Shown here: positions 1 through 8,985 of the stretch, one piece after another
Layout of the letters: every line of letters begins with the position of its first letter
Numbering within the stretch: position 1 is the first letter of the stretch
Assembly (NCBI RefSeq): GCF_011759505.1
Contig: NZ_JAAOYO010000006.1
Span: forward strand, 1 to 64,000
Length of the DNA: 64,000 bases
Source: Curtobacterium salicis
Lineage (GTDB): Bacteria > Actinomycetota > Actinomycetes > Actinomycetales > Microbacteriaceae
Direction: 5' to 3'
The notes under the pieces: model-generated
Told to the model about the DNA's origin: nothing
The model's input: only the letters and a program-made list of their open reading frames with translations
Databases searched by the model: none
Made by a program: the position numbers and the translations under genes

Positions 1-19
1 GAGGGGGTGGAGAACCAGC

Positions 20-52
20 GGTGAGCTGCTGGTGAGCTGCTGGTGAGCGCTT
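20..52. repeat. Three short direct repeats of 11 bp
   Basis: Three consecutive 11-base units (GGTGAGCTGCT, the same again, then GGTGAGCGCTT with two changes) are read directly. No gene can be assigned around them. Their role is unknown; they may simply be slippage-prone sequence. Confidence 0.6.
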
Positions 53-664
53 GCGGGTGTTTCCCGCTCGTTGCAAGGGATTCGTCGCACCCCACGCAAC
101 CGTTTGGTGCCGAACGCGGTCGTTACCTCGTCGTTACATTCCCCGTACGAGACCCCGCGAAGTCAAGGTCGATCCACCCAGCGCTCCGTATCCGGCGACG
201 TGAGATTGCTGCCGTTCAGCCGGCTGCCGGAGAGGAGGTGGGGCGTCTGCTCGCCACCCGAAGGCGACCAGGCGACCCGCTTCGTGAGCGCTACCCCACG
301 CAACGGAGCATGCGCCGCAGAAGTGGCCCGACTCGTCCAGTGAAATGCATGGGCCTTTGTCCGGTGAACTCGAATTCAGGTCCAGAACACAGGTCCTCTC
401 GGACCGGCCTCGCTCGCGATGCGGCGTAGCGTTTCTGCGTTCCGCCGTCACTCACTCGGCATCGACGGTTCAACGTGGTTGGCATTCTCGTCGGTACTCG
501 GTGGTGACGGCACCGAAGCTGCGCGGCTGAAATCGAAGGATGAACCAGTGCCTGGCGAGGTACGAGGACATGACCACTGCTGGACGGCACGGCCGAGAAC
601 CGTGATCACGTTGTCCCTCGCAGGTTCTCGGCAGATGCGAGGTTGGACGGCGTAGACATTGTCG
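53..664. other. About 600 bases without a supported gene
   Basis: Several overlapping open frames exist on both strands, but none has a ribosome binding site, a recognisable domain or a protein-like composition. The stretch holds the upstream region of the gene starting at 665. I see no RNA gene or mobile element in it. The window edge may cut off context that would explain it. Confidence 0.5.
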
Positions 665-1597
665 GTGCGAGATGACGAGTACGACGCGTTCGGGCCCTGG
701 ATCGATGAGGTCGACAGCGTCGCCCTGACCCCCCGGCTGTACCGGGACCACCCCATCGACTTCGATACCGCGCTCCTGGTGTTGAAAGTCCCCCGGGACA
801 TCGAACGCCGCAACGCAAACCCCTCGATGCACCTCTACGACGCGCTCATCATCGTGATGCCCAACACGATCACAGTCCTCGTCCGCTCCGGTGACACCTA
901 CACAACTCGAGTAGCGCAACTCGACGACGTCTTCGCCGTCGAAGACTCGGTTCATCTCCTCGACGGGCGTCTCACCATCCACTTCACCAACCGCGCTCCG
1001 ATCGCTGTGCACTACAACGGATCGGCACGCGGGTCGATCGGCCGGCTCGTCGACCTCCTGCGAGCGTCGAAAGTCACCCCAGTGGCGAAGGCGGGAAAAC
1101 TCGGTCAAGGCGCCGGTGCGATCGGCACTGGGCAAGCGTCGATGGCTTCGATCCTCGTATCGGATCGTGACCACGGACTCCGCGGTGACTGCGTCGACGT
1201 GTTCCGCACGGAACCGCAAACGGTCTTCCTCGGAGGTCACACCGCAAGCGTCGTGCGTCCCGCCGGTGGGCTCGTCACGACGCTCGCGCACCGGATACGG
1301 CCGGCATACCTCCAGGGTGCGGCGGTGATCGCCGCACCAGGTGAGGTATCTGTGATCCATCGTCGTGCTCCGATCACGCGCGGGCGAGGCGACGATCTCT
1401 CCCACGCCCGGACGTTCGTGTTCCCGGATCGGGTGCAGACGGTCGTCGCGAAGTCGCATCCCTTGTACCAAGACGTCGATCTCATCCGGTTCGGATCGCC
1501 TAGCCCGAGCGTGGAGCTAGTGGTCCCAGCCGGATCCGCGACAGCGACAAAGCTGTTGGCGGACGCTCAGGCACGCCAGGTTCAACCGGTCCGGTAG
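665..1597 (+). CDS. Unrecognised protein, possible PH-like folds
   Basis: This 310-residue protein is not one I recognise. It has no signal peptide, no clear membrane segment and no catalytic motif. Two stretches (about residues 60-135 and 225-300) alternate short beta-like runs in the style of PH-like domains, for example the run around GRLTIHFTNRAPIAVHY, but this is only an impression. The start is uncertain. A TTG at 659 is in frame, but GTG at 665 sits six bases after TAGACA, matching the leaderless-start pattern seen at many genes in this window. The stop codon lies inside the stem of a strong hairpin, so the gene appears to end its own transcription unit. Its neighbours give no functional clue. 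Confidence 0.6.
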   Translation: MRDDEYDAFGPWIDEVDSVALTPRLYRDHPIDFDTALLVLKVPRDIERRNANPSMHLYDALIIVMPNTITVLVRSGDTYTTRVAQLDDVFAVEDSVHLLDGRLTIHFTNRAPIAVHYNGSARGSIGRLVDLLRASKVTPVAKAGKLGQGAGAIGTGQASMASILVSDRDHGLRGDCVDVFRTEPQTVFLGGHTASVVRPAGGLVTTLAHRIRPAYLQGAAVIAAPGEVSVIHRRAPITRGRGDDLSHARTFVFPDRVQTVVAKSHPLYQDVDLIRFGSPSPSVELVVPAGSATATKLLADAQARQVQPVR

Positions 1598-1619
1598 TTC
1601 ATCGGCTACCGGACCGGCT
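1584..1619 (+). terminator. Hairpin terminator overlapping the stop codon
   Basis: The arms at 1584-1597 and 1606-1619 pair over 13 of 14 positions around an eight-base loop. The left arm includes the TAG stop of the preceding gene. There is no U-rich tail, as is usual for terminators in GC-rich actinobacteria. Confidence 0.6.
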
Positions 1620-1673
1620 GGCTACAGAGGTGGGCACCAGGTCCCCTGCGCTGCCGCCTGGCCCAAGTACGTT

Positions 1674-1705
1674 CCTCACGCTCGACAACGCTGTTGAGCG
1701 TGAGG
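1674..1705 (-). terminator. Hairpin after the SDR operon
   Basis: A perfect 10-base inverted repeat (CCTCACGCTC and GAGCGTGAGG) with a 12-base loop lies 36 bases beyond the stop of the minus-strand dehydrogenase pair. It is the likely terminator of that two-gene unit. Confidence 0.5.
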
Positions 1706-1740
1706 CGGCGGTCGTCGCGAGTCCGCCCGCTCGGGTGCAG

Positions 1741-2753
1741 TTACTGCACGGACCAGCCTCCGTCGGACGGCAAGACCACTCCGTTGATGTTGATGCTGTC
1801 GTCGGAGAGCAGGAACGTGATCGAGGCAGCGAGCTGATCCGCGGTGGCAATGGTCGGGATCTGCTGTTGGAACGGCGCCAGTCGTGCTGATCCAGCCTGC
1901 GACACGTTCGGCGGGAATGGGATGCCGGTGGCGACACCGCCGGGGGCCACCGAGTTGACCCGGATGCCAGCGGGCCCGTACTGGAACGCTGCCGATCGGG
2001 TGAGCCCGACGACGGCGTGCTTCGACGCTGTGTAGGCGTTCCCCGAGGAGTTGCCTCGGAGAGCCGCTTCCGATGCGACGTTCACGATCGTTCCTGCCCC
2101 GACGCTGAGCATCAGCGGGAGGACGCCTCGGGTGAGCTTGAAGGTGCCGGTGAGGTTGATGCCGATCACCCGATCCCACATCGCGTCGCTCGTCTCGTGC
2201 AGCGGAGAGAAGTCGTCGTTGATCCCAGCCACGTTCGCCAGGCCATCGACTCGATCGCCCGCCGCTGCCAAGATCGCAGCGATCCCATCCTGCTGCGTGA
2301 TGTCCGCCGTGACGGTCACCACCTCAGCTGGCGACAGGTCATCAGCAAGCGTCTGTAGCCGGTCGGCAGCAACGTCCACGGCGACGACTCGCCCACCTTC
2401 GCGTGCGATCCTGGACGCGGTCGCCCGTCCGATACCCGACGCCGCCCCGGTGACGATCACTGTCTTGCCGGTGAAGCGATCTTGCGTGATCCTCTCGACC
2501 CAACCGGTCGGAGCAGTCTCTTCCGGCATGACGCCGTCGTTCGCCTGCAGGACGAGAGCGTCGATTGCGGACTGGGGTAGCTCGCCCTGGCTCAAAGCGA
2601 CGAGCTGCTGCAGGGGCACCCTCGCACCGGGTCGAGGCTCGCCGCGTCGGTCCCACCGGGAGCGAGGAAGTCGCGAAGCAGGTCACCTCCGGTGGGGTGG
2701 TCAAGCCACGTTCCGATGCTGGTCGAAGCGGTGAGCGGTGTTGCGTTCGTCAC
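1741..2753 (-). pseudogene. SDR-family oxidoreductase, frameshifted
   Basis: This is a short-chain dehydrogenase with an extra N-terminal segment. The Rossmann part has the TGAASGIG nucleotide-binding motif, the catalytic YTASK and a substrate loop typical of classical SDRs; the substrate is unknown. The natural start is GTG at 2753, preceded by GAGGAG, and this frame reads through a segment containing GTWLDHPTGGDLLRDFLAPG before hitting a stop. The following frame begins PLQQLVALSQGELPQ and carries the whole enzyme. The two halves join smoothly (DPVRG-VPLQQL) if a GGG run near 2618-2622 is restored to GGGG. So either the gene is disrupted or the assembly lacks one base. It is the second gene of a unit 26 bases behind the next SDR. 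Confidence 0.75.
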
Positions 2754-2779
2754 GGGGTTCTCCTCGGGTTGAGCTGTGG

Positions 2780-3613
2780 TCAGAGAGTTTCGCCGGCGTC
2801 GGCAAGCAGCGTGCTGCCGGTCATCACGACCGACAGGTCACTGGCGGCGAACAGGACGACGCGGGCGATGTCATCCGGGGTGCCGAGACGGCCGATGCGG
2901 CTGCTCGTCATGACATCGAGTGGCGGGATCTCGATCCCGTGTTCAGCGGCGGCCTGGGTGGCTGCTTCGGCGGCAGCGATGTTGCCCTCGGTCGGCACGA
3001 AGCTCGGAGCGACCCCGAGGACCCGGATACCAAGGGGTGCAAGGTCGACGGCGAGGGACTTCGTCAGCCCTCGGACCGCGTGCTTCGACGCCACGTACGC
3101 CGCCATGCCAGGGAAAGCGACCCGGAACCCGGCGGTGGAGACGATGTTGACGATGACTCCGCCATGGCCCGCATCGGCCATGCGACGTCCGGCCTCCCGG
3201 GCACCCAGGAACACCCCTCGAGTGTTCACTGCGAACACCTGTTCCCACATGTCGTCCGGTAGATCGAGAACCGGGACGTTCGGGAAGATGCCGGCGTTGT
3301 TCACCCAGATGTCGATCCCGCCCAGAACGGCGACCGCTTCGTCAGCGGCAGCAGTGACTTCCGCCGAGTTGGACACGTCAGTTCGGAATCCGCGGGCAGT
3401 CACACCGAAACGGGAGCTGATCTCCGCTGCGGCGGCGTCGGCGGCGGCGGCGTCGAGATCCACCAGGAGGAGATCAGCGCCAGCCTCCGCGAGGCGGAGT
3501 GCGATCGCTTTACCCAGCCCCTGAGCTGCGCCGGTGACCACCGCACGCCTCCCGCCCAGCGACAGCAGGTCCACAAGGGGGCTACGGGAAACGTCCGGAA
3601 AAGCAAGTGTCAT
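2780..3613 (-). CDS. SDR-family NAD(P)-dependent oxidoreductase
   Basis: This 277-residue classical short-chain dehydrogenase probably reduces or oxidises a carbonyl/alcohol group with NAD(P)(H). Visible hallmarks are TGAAQGLG at residues 27-34, the VNNAG motif near 110, a catalytic Ser in IVSTAG and YVASK near residue 175. The start at 3613 is favoured by a GAGGAGG ribosome site seven bases upstream. It is the first gene of a two-SDR unit and is transcribed away from a TetR regulator across an 80-base gap that holds a 21-base palindromic operator, so the pair is probably repressed by that regulator. The substrate cannot be read from sequence. Confidence 0.88.
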   Translation of the reverse strand: MTLAFPDVSRSPLVDLLSLGGRRAVVTGAAQGLGKAIALRLAEAGADLLLVDLDAAAADAAAAEISSRFGVTARGFRTDVSNSAEVTAAADEAVAVLGGIDIWVNNAGIFPNVPVLDLPDDMWEQVFAVNTRGVFLGAREAGRRMADAGHGGVIVNIVSTAGFRVAFPGMAAYVASKHAVRGLTKSLAVDLAPLGIRVLGVAPSFVPTEGNIAAAEAATQAAAEHGIEIPPLDVMTSSRIGRLGTPDDIARVVLFAASDLSVVMTGSTLLADAGETL

Positions 3614-3641
3614 GGGGGTCCTCCTCGACCGTGCAACCTTC

Positions 3642-3662
3642 TTTTGGCACGTTATGCCAAAA
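3642..3662. promoter_or_regulatory. Palindromic operator between SDR and TetR genes
   Basis: TTTTGGCA and TGCCAAAA form a perfect eight-base inverted repeat with a five-base centre (CGTTA). It lies in the divergent region between the dehydrogenase operon and the TetR gene, the standard place and form for a TetR operator controlling both directions. Confidence 0.7.
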
Positions 3663-3693
3663 CGCGCGGGCAAGCAAGCGCTACCGTGAACCC

Positions 3694-4320
3694 ATGGAGC
3701 CGGCAGGGGCGAAGAAGCAGGGGCGACCTCGCGTGGCAGAGCGGGAAGTCCTTCGGAGTCAGGCGCTGCAGGTCGTCCTCGAACTCGGGTACGAGCACGC
3801 AACGATGTCGACGATCGCCGAACGAGTCGGTGTTGCGCTGAGGACGCTGCACCGCTACTTCCCGACGAAGGCAGACATCGTCTGGGGTGGGCTCGAGCGT
3901 TCCATCGATGCCCTCCGCGGTGGTCTCACCCGCGCCGATGACCAGCGGCCCGTCATCGAAGCAGTCTCGGCCGTGATCATCGAGGTCTTCGACGACGATG
4001 GCGACGAACTCGACGTCAGCCGAGCGCGCCTGCGACTGATCGCCACGGTCCCGGAGCTGCAGGCGATCCAGACGGAAACGTTCCTGCTCTGGCAAGAGCA
4101 GCTCAGCACCTACATTGCGCGTCGCGTTCAGACGGATCCGTCGGGTCTTGTGCCGATAGTGGCGGCGAAGACCTTGCAGGCTGCCGTGTTGCACGCACTC
4201 CAATGGTGGGCGGTGCACGACGTCAACGTCAACCCGAGCGAGGTCGTCACCACCGCCCTCGGCGGCCTGCTGGACATCCTCGGCAGCACAGAGCCCAAGC
4301 CGCCCGCCGCCAGCGCGTGA
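3694..4320 (+). CDS. TetR-family transcriptional regulator
   Basis: This 208-residue protein has an N-terminal TetR helix-turn-helix at about residues 18-60, with the turn around ATMSTIAERVGVALRTLHRY followed by FPTKADIV. The C-terminal part is the variable ligand-binding half. ATG at 3694 follows TACCGT by six bases, which suggests a leaderless transcript. It is divergent from the SDR pair and convergent with the MFS exporter, ending only five bases from that gene's stop. The palindrome at 3642-3662 is its probable binding site. The inducer is unknown, and control of the MFS gene is possible but not shown. Confidence 0.88.
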   Translation: MEPAGAKKQGRPRVAEREVLRSQALQVVLELGYEHATMSTIAERVGVALRTLHRYFPTKADIVWGGLERSIDALRGGLTRADDQRPVIEAVSAVIIEVFDDDGDELDVSRARLRLIATVPELQAIQTETFLLWQEQLSTYIARRVQTDPSGLVPIVAAKTLQAAVLHALQWWAVHDVNVNPSEVVTTALGGLLDILGSTEPKPPAASA

Positions 4321-4325
4321 CGCGC

Positions 4326-5786
4326 TCAGCCCATGTGCACGACCGGACCCGAGGGCAAGAGCTCCTCCTTCGACCCGCGGATCATGAGGAACGAGATCGG
4401 CGCGGCGACGAGCACCGCGATGGCGGCCCCGACGAACGCAGCCGAGTAACCATCAACGAGGGCTCCGAGCCCCGCGGCGGCGCTACCAGCGGCTGCTGTC
4501 GCGTAGAGGTTGGTGTAGACCGCGAGCCCGATCGAACCGCCGATCTGCATCATCGCGTTCGACGTGGCGCTGGCGGCACCCGCCTCATGCGGAGCCACAC
4601 CGGCGAGTGCGAGGTTCTGCATCGGCACGAAGATCGCTGCAAGGCCCACCCCCATGACGACCAGTGGGGGCAGCACTTCGACAGCGTACGAACCGTCGGC
4701 GGTCACACGCGAAAGCCAGAACAGCCCGCCGGCTGCGACGAGCGGCCCGACGATCATGAGTACGCGGGGGCCGATTGCGGGGAGCAGCTTCGTGAACACC
4801 GGAGCGAGGATCGTGATGACGACGGTCATCGGGAGTGTGGCAATTCCTGCCTCTAGCGGACCGAAGCCGAGCACGATCTGCAGGTGGAACGTGAGGTAGA
4901 GCAGCGCGCCGATCATGACGCTGCCGACGAGGAGTTGCACGAGGAACGCTCCGCCTCGCACCCGGTTCGTCAGGACGCCGAGAGGCAGCAACGGGTGATC
5001 GCTGCGCTTCTCCACCAGGACGAAGAGCGCGAGCAGCCCCGCGCCGAGCGCGATGAACCCGATGACGACGGGGTCTCCCCAGCCTTCCTCAGCCTGGGTG
5101 AAGCCGTACACCAACGACGCCAGACCGAGCGCGACGACGATCGTGCCGACGACGTCGAGTCGGTTGTCGCCCTCGGCCTTGCTTTCGCCGACCACGAGGA
5201 CCGCGGCGATGATCGCTACGAGCACGACGGGCACGTTGACGAGCAGGCACCAGCGCCAGCTGGCGTATTCGGTGAGTACTCCGCCGAGAACGAGGCCGAC
5301 GGCCGCGCCGGCACCCGAGATCGCACCGAACACGGCGAACGCAGTATTGCGTTCGCGTCCTCGCGTGAACGTGGTCGTCAGCACGGCGAGGGCAGCCGGA
5401 GCAAGCAGTGCGGCGAAAGCCCCCTGCAGTGCGCGGGCAACGACGAGCAGCTCGCCGGTTGAGACCAGTCCGCCGAACGCCGATGCGGCGCCGAAGCCGA
5501 TCATGCCGACGATGAACGTGCGTTTGCGGCCCCAGAAATCGGCGATGCGTCCGCCGAGTAGCAGCAGTGCACCGAAGGCAAGTGCATACGCGGTGACGAC
5601 CCACTGGCGGTTCTCATCGCTGAGGCCGAGTTCGACCTGCGCCTGCGGCAGCGCGATGTTCACGATGGTGCCGTCAAGCACGACGACGAGCTGGGCGAGG
5701 CCGACGATGACCAGCACCCACCAACGCCTCGTCGAAGGATGCACGGTGTCGGCGGTCGGGACAGATCCGGTTGCTGAGGTGGTCAC
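4326..5786 (-). CDS. MFS transporter, DHA2 family (14-TM drug exporter type)
   Basis: This 486-residue integral membrane protein has the length and hydrophobic pattern of the 14-helix DHA2 drug:proton antiporters (EmrB/QacA type). The first helix carries the family's D-G/T-T-I-V-N-I-A-L-P signature, a motif A (GGRIADFWGRKR) follows helix 2, and a motif-C-like GLVLGGVL lies in helix 5. It would export a toxic or signalling compound using the proton gradient; substrate unknown. It is divergent from the TetR gene at 5963, which is the more likely regulator, and ends five bases from the convergent TetR gene at 3694. Confidence 0.88.
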   Translation of the reverse strand: MTTSATGSVPTADTVHPSTRRWWVLVIVGLAQLVVVLDGTIVNIALPQAQVELGLSDENRQWVVTAYALAFGALLLLGGRIADFWGRKRTFIVGMIGFGAASAFGGLVSTGELLVVARALQGAFAALLAPAALAVLTTTFTRGRERNTAFAVFGAISGAGAAVGLVLGGVLTEYASWRWCLLVNVPVVLVAIIAAVLVVGESKAEGDNRLDVVGTIVVALGLASLVYGFTQAEEGWGDPVVIGFIALGAGLLALFVLVEKRSDHPLLPLGVLTNRVRGGAFLVQLLVGSVMIGALLYLTFHLQIVLGFGPLEAGIATLPMTVVITILAPVFTKLLPAIGPRVLMIVGPLVAAGGLFWLSRVTADGSYAVEVLPPLVVMGVGLAAIFVPMQNLALAGVAPHEAGAASATSNAMMQIGGSIGLAVYTNLYATAAAGSAAAGLGALVDGYSAAFVGAAIAVLVAAPISFLMIRGSKEELLPSGPVVHMG

Positions 5787-5921
5787 TGGTCTCCTCGTAC
5801 GGGTGCGGGTCCTGCTGTGCTGTGGCTCGCACTACGCACTCGTCATTTCGACCTCCCACGATGACGGGAAGCGGCGCGGGCGCAGCAGGCACTTGTCACA
5901 TCACGGGGACCACGTAAGGCT

Positions 5922-5935
5922 ACCTACTAGTTGGT
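5922..5935. promoter_or_regulatory. Imperfect palindrome, possible TetR operator
   Basis: ACCTACTAGTTGGT is a near-palindrome centred on ACTAGT. It lies between the MFS exporter and the divergent TetR gene, just upstream of the TATCGT -10 box of the regulator. Binding would shut both promoters. Confidence 0.45.
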
Positions 5936-5962
5936 TGGGTCCGCAAGGCGTATCGTCAGTGT

Positions 5963-6538
5963 GTGGCCTATGACGCGGAGGAGACTCGACGACGCATCCT
6001 CGGAGCAGCGACAGACGAGTTCTCCGCACGGGGCCTGGCCGGAGCCCGGGTGGATCGCATCGCTGCGGCGGCGGGCTGCAGCAAAGAGCGGATCTATGCG
6101 AACTTCGGTGACAAGGAGTCGCTGTTCACCACGGTGCTGAACCGATCCTTCGTCGCGCTCGGCGAGGCAGTCGCGACGGCCAGAGCCGCGGACAGCGAGA
6201 TCGAGAGTGTCACCGGCTTCGCTGTCGCCATGTTCGATCACTTCGCCGACAACCCGGTCAACCAGCGGCTACTGAGCTGGGCGCGCTTGGAAGACACGCA
6301 CGACTGGCACGCGTCGTTCGCCGTGCTCGCGTCCGTACGGGAGGCGAGCACTGCGGAGCTCCTGCGTCTCGGCGCCGGCACCGCGCCTTGGTCGGTGGAC
6401 GTCATCTTCGTCCTGGTCCTGTCGATCGCGACGGCATGGTCGCAACTGCCGAGGGTCGACGGAGTTGCGGGCGCCGTGCCTGACGTTGACGAGCAGCGCG
6501 AGATCGTGCGCGGGACAGTGGCGCGCCTCCTCACATGA
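5963..6538 (+). CDS. TetR-family transcriptional regulator
   Basis: This 191-residue regulator has a typical TetR DNA-binding domain: ETRRRILGAATDEF, then the turn VDRIAAAAGCSKERIYANFG, then DKESLF, all within the first 60 residues. The C-terminal region resembles the TetR_C group that senses small hydrophobic ligands, but no ligand can be named. The GTG start lies six bases after TATCGT, consistent with a leaderless mRNA. It is divergent from the DHA2 exporter and separated by a palindrome, the usual layout for a local repressor of an efflux pump. Confidence 0.86.
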   Translation: MAYDAEETRRRILGAATDEFSARGLAGARVDRIAAAAGCSKERIYANFGDKESLFTTVLNRSFVALGEAVATARAADSEIESVTGFAVAMFDHFADNPVNQRLLSWARLEDTHDWHASFAVLASVREASTAELLRLGAGTAPWSVDVIFVLVLSIATAWSQLPRVDGVAGAVPDVDEQREIVRGTVARLLT

Positions 6539-6978
6539 CGCACTACGCAACCGGGGCGGTTGCGGCGGAGCTCCCACGTCACGGTGCCGCACTTCGCGGG
6601 TCATGGCAGCCCCCGGGATCCCCTGGTTCCCGCAGATACCGCCATAGCGGCTGACACGACGCTCCTTCCCAACCCAACCCATCCCGGCCAGTGGCGGAGT
6701 CGTCACCGACTTGGATGTCCGTTCCCAGACGGGCGGACACGTCGCTTCCCCAGCAACCGTTCTCGACGCGTCAACGGGGCGCCGCTCACCTCGGAAGCCA
6801 ACGACATCGACAGTCACGAGGGCACACCACTGAGCCCCTCGCACGCCGTCTGGCGCGCCGCAGATGCATGTCCTGTCAGATCCTGGAAGCAGTGGCCGCC
6901 TCGCCAGTGCATGTTCGAGTCGTCCAACGGCTTGTCGGACGACTCATGTGGGCTCCACGGCCGGTCATCGCTCGAGCC
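6539..6978. other. 440 bases without a gene, with one hairpin
   Basis: No frame here has a recognisable product. A perfect nine-base inverted repeat (GAGTCGTCC at 6917-6925 and GGACGACTC at 6937-6945) may be a terminator. The stretch sits between a TetR gene and the decayed ATPase remnant and probably includes eroded flanking DNA. Confidence 0.45.
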
Positions 6979-7441
6979 GGTGAAAGCGATCTGTCCGTGC
7001 TCGGGCGCGTACACCAGGCCCTTGTCGATCAGTGCTGCTCGGTAGGGGCCGAGACTGCTGGGCTGGATGCCCGGGCAGCGTCGAGGAGGGTCGCCAACGC
7101 GTCGGGCGCGTACTGAGCGCCGAGTCGTTCCGCTGGCTCGCGGAGCGCCTGCGCGGCGTCGTCCCGGCTGAACTTGCCGATCTGGCGGGAGTCGAACAGC
7201 CGCTCAGCGTAGGAGCGGGTTTCGGTCAGCACCCGGGGCAGGCTCGGCAGGCCCGCGGCGATGATGCAGAACGGCCAGTCGCGTTCAACGACGAGATGAT
7301 GCCGAGCGCTTCACGCATCCGTCGGGTCAGTGAGGTTCGGGTGAGCTTGCGGGCGGAAACGACGAGCTCGCGTGCCAGAGCTCGTCGCACCGCCTTCGCC
7401 CCGGCTTCATCTCGCCGTACTTCGATGCGGACCGTCAGTCG
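6979..7441 (-). pseudogene. Decayed AAA-type ATP-binding protein
   Basis: Three blocks on this strand read like consecutive parts of one ATPase but in different frames. The first (about 7441-7290) includes VRRALARELVVSARKLT and ends EALGIISSLNA. The second (about 7285-7040) includes DWPFCIIAAGLPSLPRVL, SYAERLFDSRQIGKFSRDD and DALATLLDAA. The third (about 7040-6979) reads SSLGPYRAALIDKGLVYAPE and HGQIAFT. The order is that of C-terminal AAA proteins of the Orc1/Cdc6-like predicted-ATPase kind, as I recall them. The Walker A part is missing, there are at least two frame changes, and sequence between blocks two and three appears deleted. It is a relic, overrun at its 5' end by the ridA-type gene. 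Confidence 0.6.
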
Positions 7442-7444
7442 CGA

Positions 7445-7858
7445 TCAGGTACCTGTTCGGGTGGAGACAGCGATGAACTCGATCTCGACGCGCGCCCCTC
7501 GTGGTAACGCGGCAACCTGGTAAGCAGCCCGTGCCGGCAGCACCGCTCCGTTGAAGTACTCGCCGTAGACCTCATTGACGGCGGTGAAGTCGGCGATGTC
7601 GGTGAGCAAGACGGTGGTTTTCACGACACCGCTCATGTCCGATCCGGCGGCGGCGAGGATGGCCGCTCCGTTCTGGAGCGACTGGGCCGCCTCCTCGCGG
7701 ACTCCCGGACCGGCGAACACGCCGGTAGCGGGGTCGATCGGGAGCTGTCCGGAGACGAAGAGCAGGTCTCCGGCCCGGACAGCCTGCGAGTACGCGCCCA
7801 CGGCGGCGGGCGCTTTGTCCGTGTGGACGGCGCGTACGTCGATGGTGGTGTCGGTCAC
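7445..7858 (-). CDS. RidA-family (YjgF/UK114) enamine/imine deaminase-like protein
   Basis: This 137-residue protein is a full-length RidA/YjgF member. The family hydrolyses reactive enamine and imine intermediates made by PLP enzymes, releasing ammonia. Visible marks are GAYSQAV, the SGQLPIDPATG strand-loop, the central KTTVLLTDIADF and a conserved Arg in LPARAAYQVAALPRGA. GTG at 7858 overlaps the stop of the upstream PLP-enzyme gene by four bases, so the two are translationally coupled. The pairing suggests that it cleans up intermediates from that enzyme or from catabolism of the amino acid taken up by the ABC transporter of the same operon. Confidence 0.88.
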   Translation of the reverse strand: MTDTTIDVRAVHTDKAPAAVGAYSQAVRAGDLLFVSGQLPIDPATGVFAGPGVREEAAQSLQNGAAILAAAGSDMSGVVKTTVLLTDIADFTAVNEVYGEYFNGAVLPARAAYQVAALPRGARVEIEFIAVSTRTGT

Positions 7859-8985
7859 AGCGTTCCTCCTAGAACGTCGAGGGCCGCGTCGATCGCGGCG
7901 GTGGTGGTGGTGGCGTGCACGCTGAGCCGCACGCGGTCCTCGCCGTGTGCGGTCGCGGTCACGCCGGCGTCCGCGAGTCGCGCGGTGACCGCGGATGCGG
8001 CACCGGCCGATGTGCCGGCGACGACGATTCCGGCGCGGTCGGCTCGTCCGGTCGGTGAGAGCACCGGGGTGCCGGCCGTGGCGAGGGCCGCGAGCAGCTG
8101 GTCGACGGTCCCGGCAATCCGTTCCTCGACAGCTGGCACCCCGACGGACTCGAGCTGCTCCAGCGCCGTTGCGAAGGCGCCGGACGCGAACGGGGACCCG
8201 TTGGTGACGGAGAAGCGACGGGCGTTCGGGAGAGGACGATGGGGGCGGCCGTCGTAGTTGCCGGGGTCCTCGACGCCGGTCCATCCGCCAAGGACGGGCC
8301 GGATGCGATCGAGCGCCCGCGGGGACAGCGCGACGAACCCTGATCCCCACCCGGCGCGCAACCACTTCTGCCCGCCGACCACGAGCACGTCGGCGTCGGT
8401 CCAGTCGAGGTCCGCGACGCCGAAGCCCTGGATCCCGTCGACGACCAGGAGGCGGTCACCGACTACGTCCCGCAGTCCGGCGAGGTCGGCTCTCGCACCC
8501 GTACGGAAGTCGACCGCGCTGACTGACACTGCCACCGTGTCTGGTTTGAGCGCGGCAGCGACTCGTTCCGGTGTGATCGGGGCGAACGGATCAACCGGCA
8601 CCGGAGGGAGTGGCCGGACCCGTGTCAGTCCTGCCTCCTCTGACCGCCACCAGGCGTACAGATTCGACGGGAACTCCGCCGCACTGACGAGCACCTCGCC
8701 CCGCGGCAGCCCGAACGCAACCTGCATGAGCCCGAGCGAGGTGCTGCTCGTCAGCGTCAGCCCGTCGGCATCGAATCCAGTCAGCCGACCGACAGCAGCC
8801 AGGGCACGCTGGTCCTCCGCGTGGAGCAACGCCGATGACGTGCCTTCCGCGGCGGCGGTCGCCAGCCGGCCAATGGTCTCGATCACCGCCCGTGACGGTG
8901 GTCCGTAGCTCGCGAAGTTCAGATAACCGCTCGGCTCGGCAAACGACGCCCGGTACGCGTCGAACGCTCCCGCCCCGTCGATCAC
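7855..8985 (-). CDS. Class V aminotransferase-fold PLP enzyme
   Basis: This 376-residue enzyme belongs to the class V aminotransferase (NifS/isopenicillin-epimerase-like) fold. The PLP-binding lysine is in [14 protein letters not shown] (about residue 210), and the aspartate pairing with the cofactor nitrogen is in VVDGIQGFG. The N-terminus ([14 protein letters not shown]) and [15 protein letters not shown] match this group. It may be a transaminase, lyase or epimerase; the substrate is not evident. It overlaps the ABC ATPase upstream and ridA downstream by four bases each, placing it in an uptake-and-catabolism operon. It lacks the cysteine-desulfurase active-site loop, so an iron-sulfur role is unlikely. 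Confidence 0.85.
   Translation of the reverse strand: MIDGAGAFDAYRASFAEPSGYLNFASYGPPSRAVIETIGRLATAAAEGTSSALLHAEDQRALAAVGRLTGFDADGLTLTSSTSLGLMQVAFGLPRGEVLVSAAEFPSNLYAWWRSEEAGLTRVRPLPPVPVDPFAPITPERVAAALKPDTVAVSVSAVDFRTGARADLAGLRDVVGDRLLVVDGIQGFGVADLDWTDADVLVVGGQKWLRAGWGSGFVALSPRALDRIRPVLGGWTGVEDPGNYDGRPHRPLPNARRFSVTNGSPFASGAFATALEQLESVGVPAVEERIAGTVDQLLAALATAGTPVLSPTGRADRAGIVVAGTSAGAASAVTARLADAGVTATAHGEDRVRLSVHATTTTAAIDAALDVLGGTL

Noticed and set aside
470-1471. A 333-codon minus-strand frame near the window start
   Set aside because: It is antisense to a better-supported plus-strand gene with protein-like composition and a terminator; its own translation has no recognisable feature.
7029-7232. 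A 67-codon minus-strand frame as a small gene
   Set aside because: Its sequence is the middle block of the decayed ATPase and continues upstream in the same frame beyond its first start codon.
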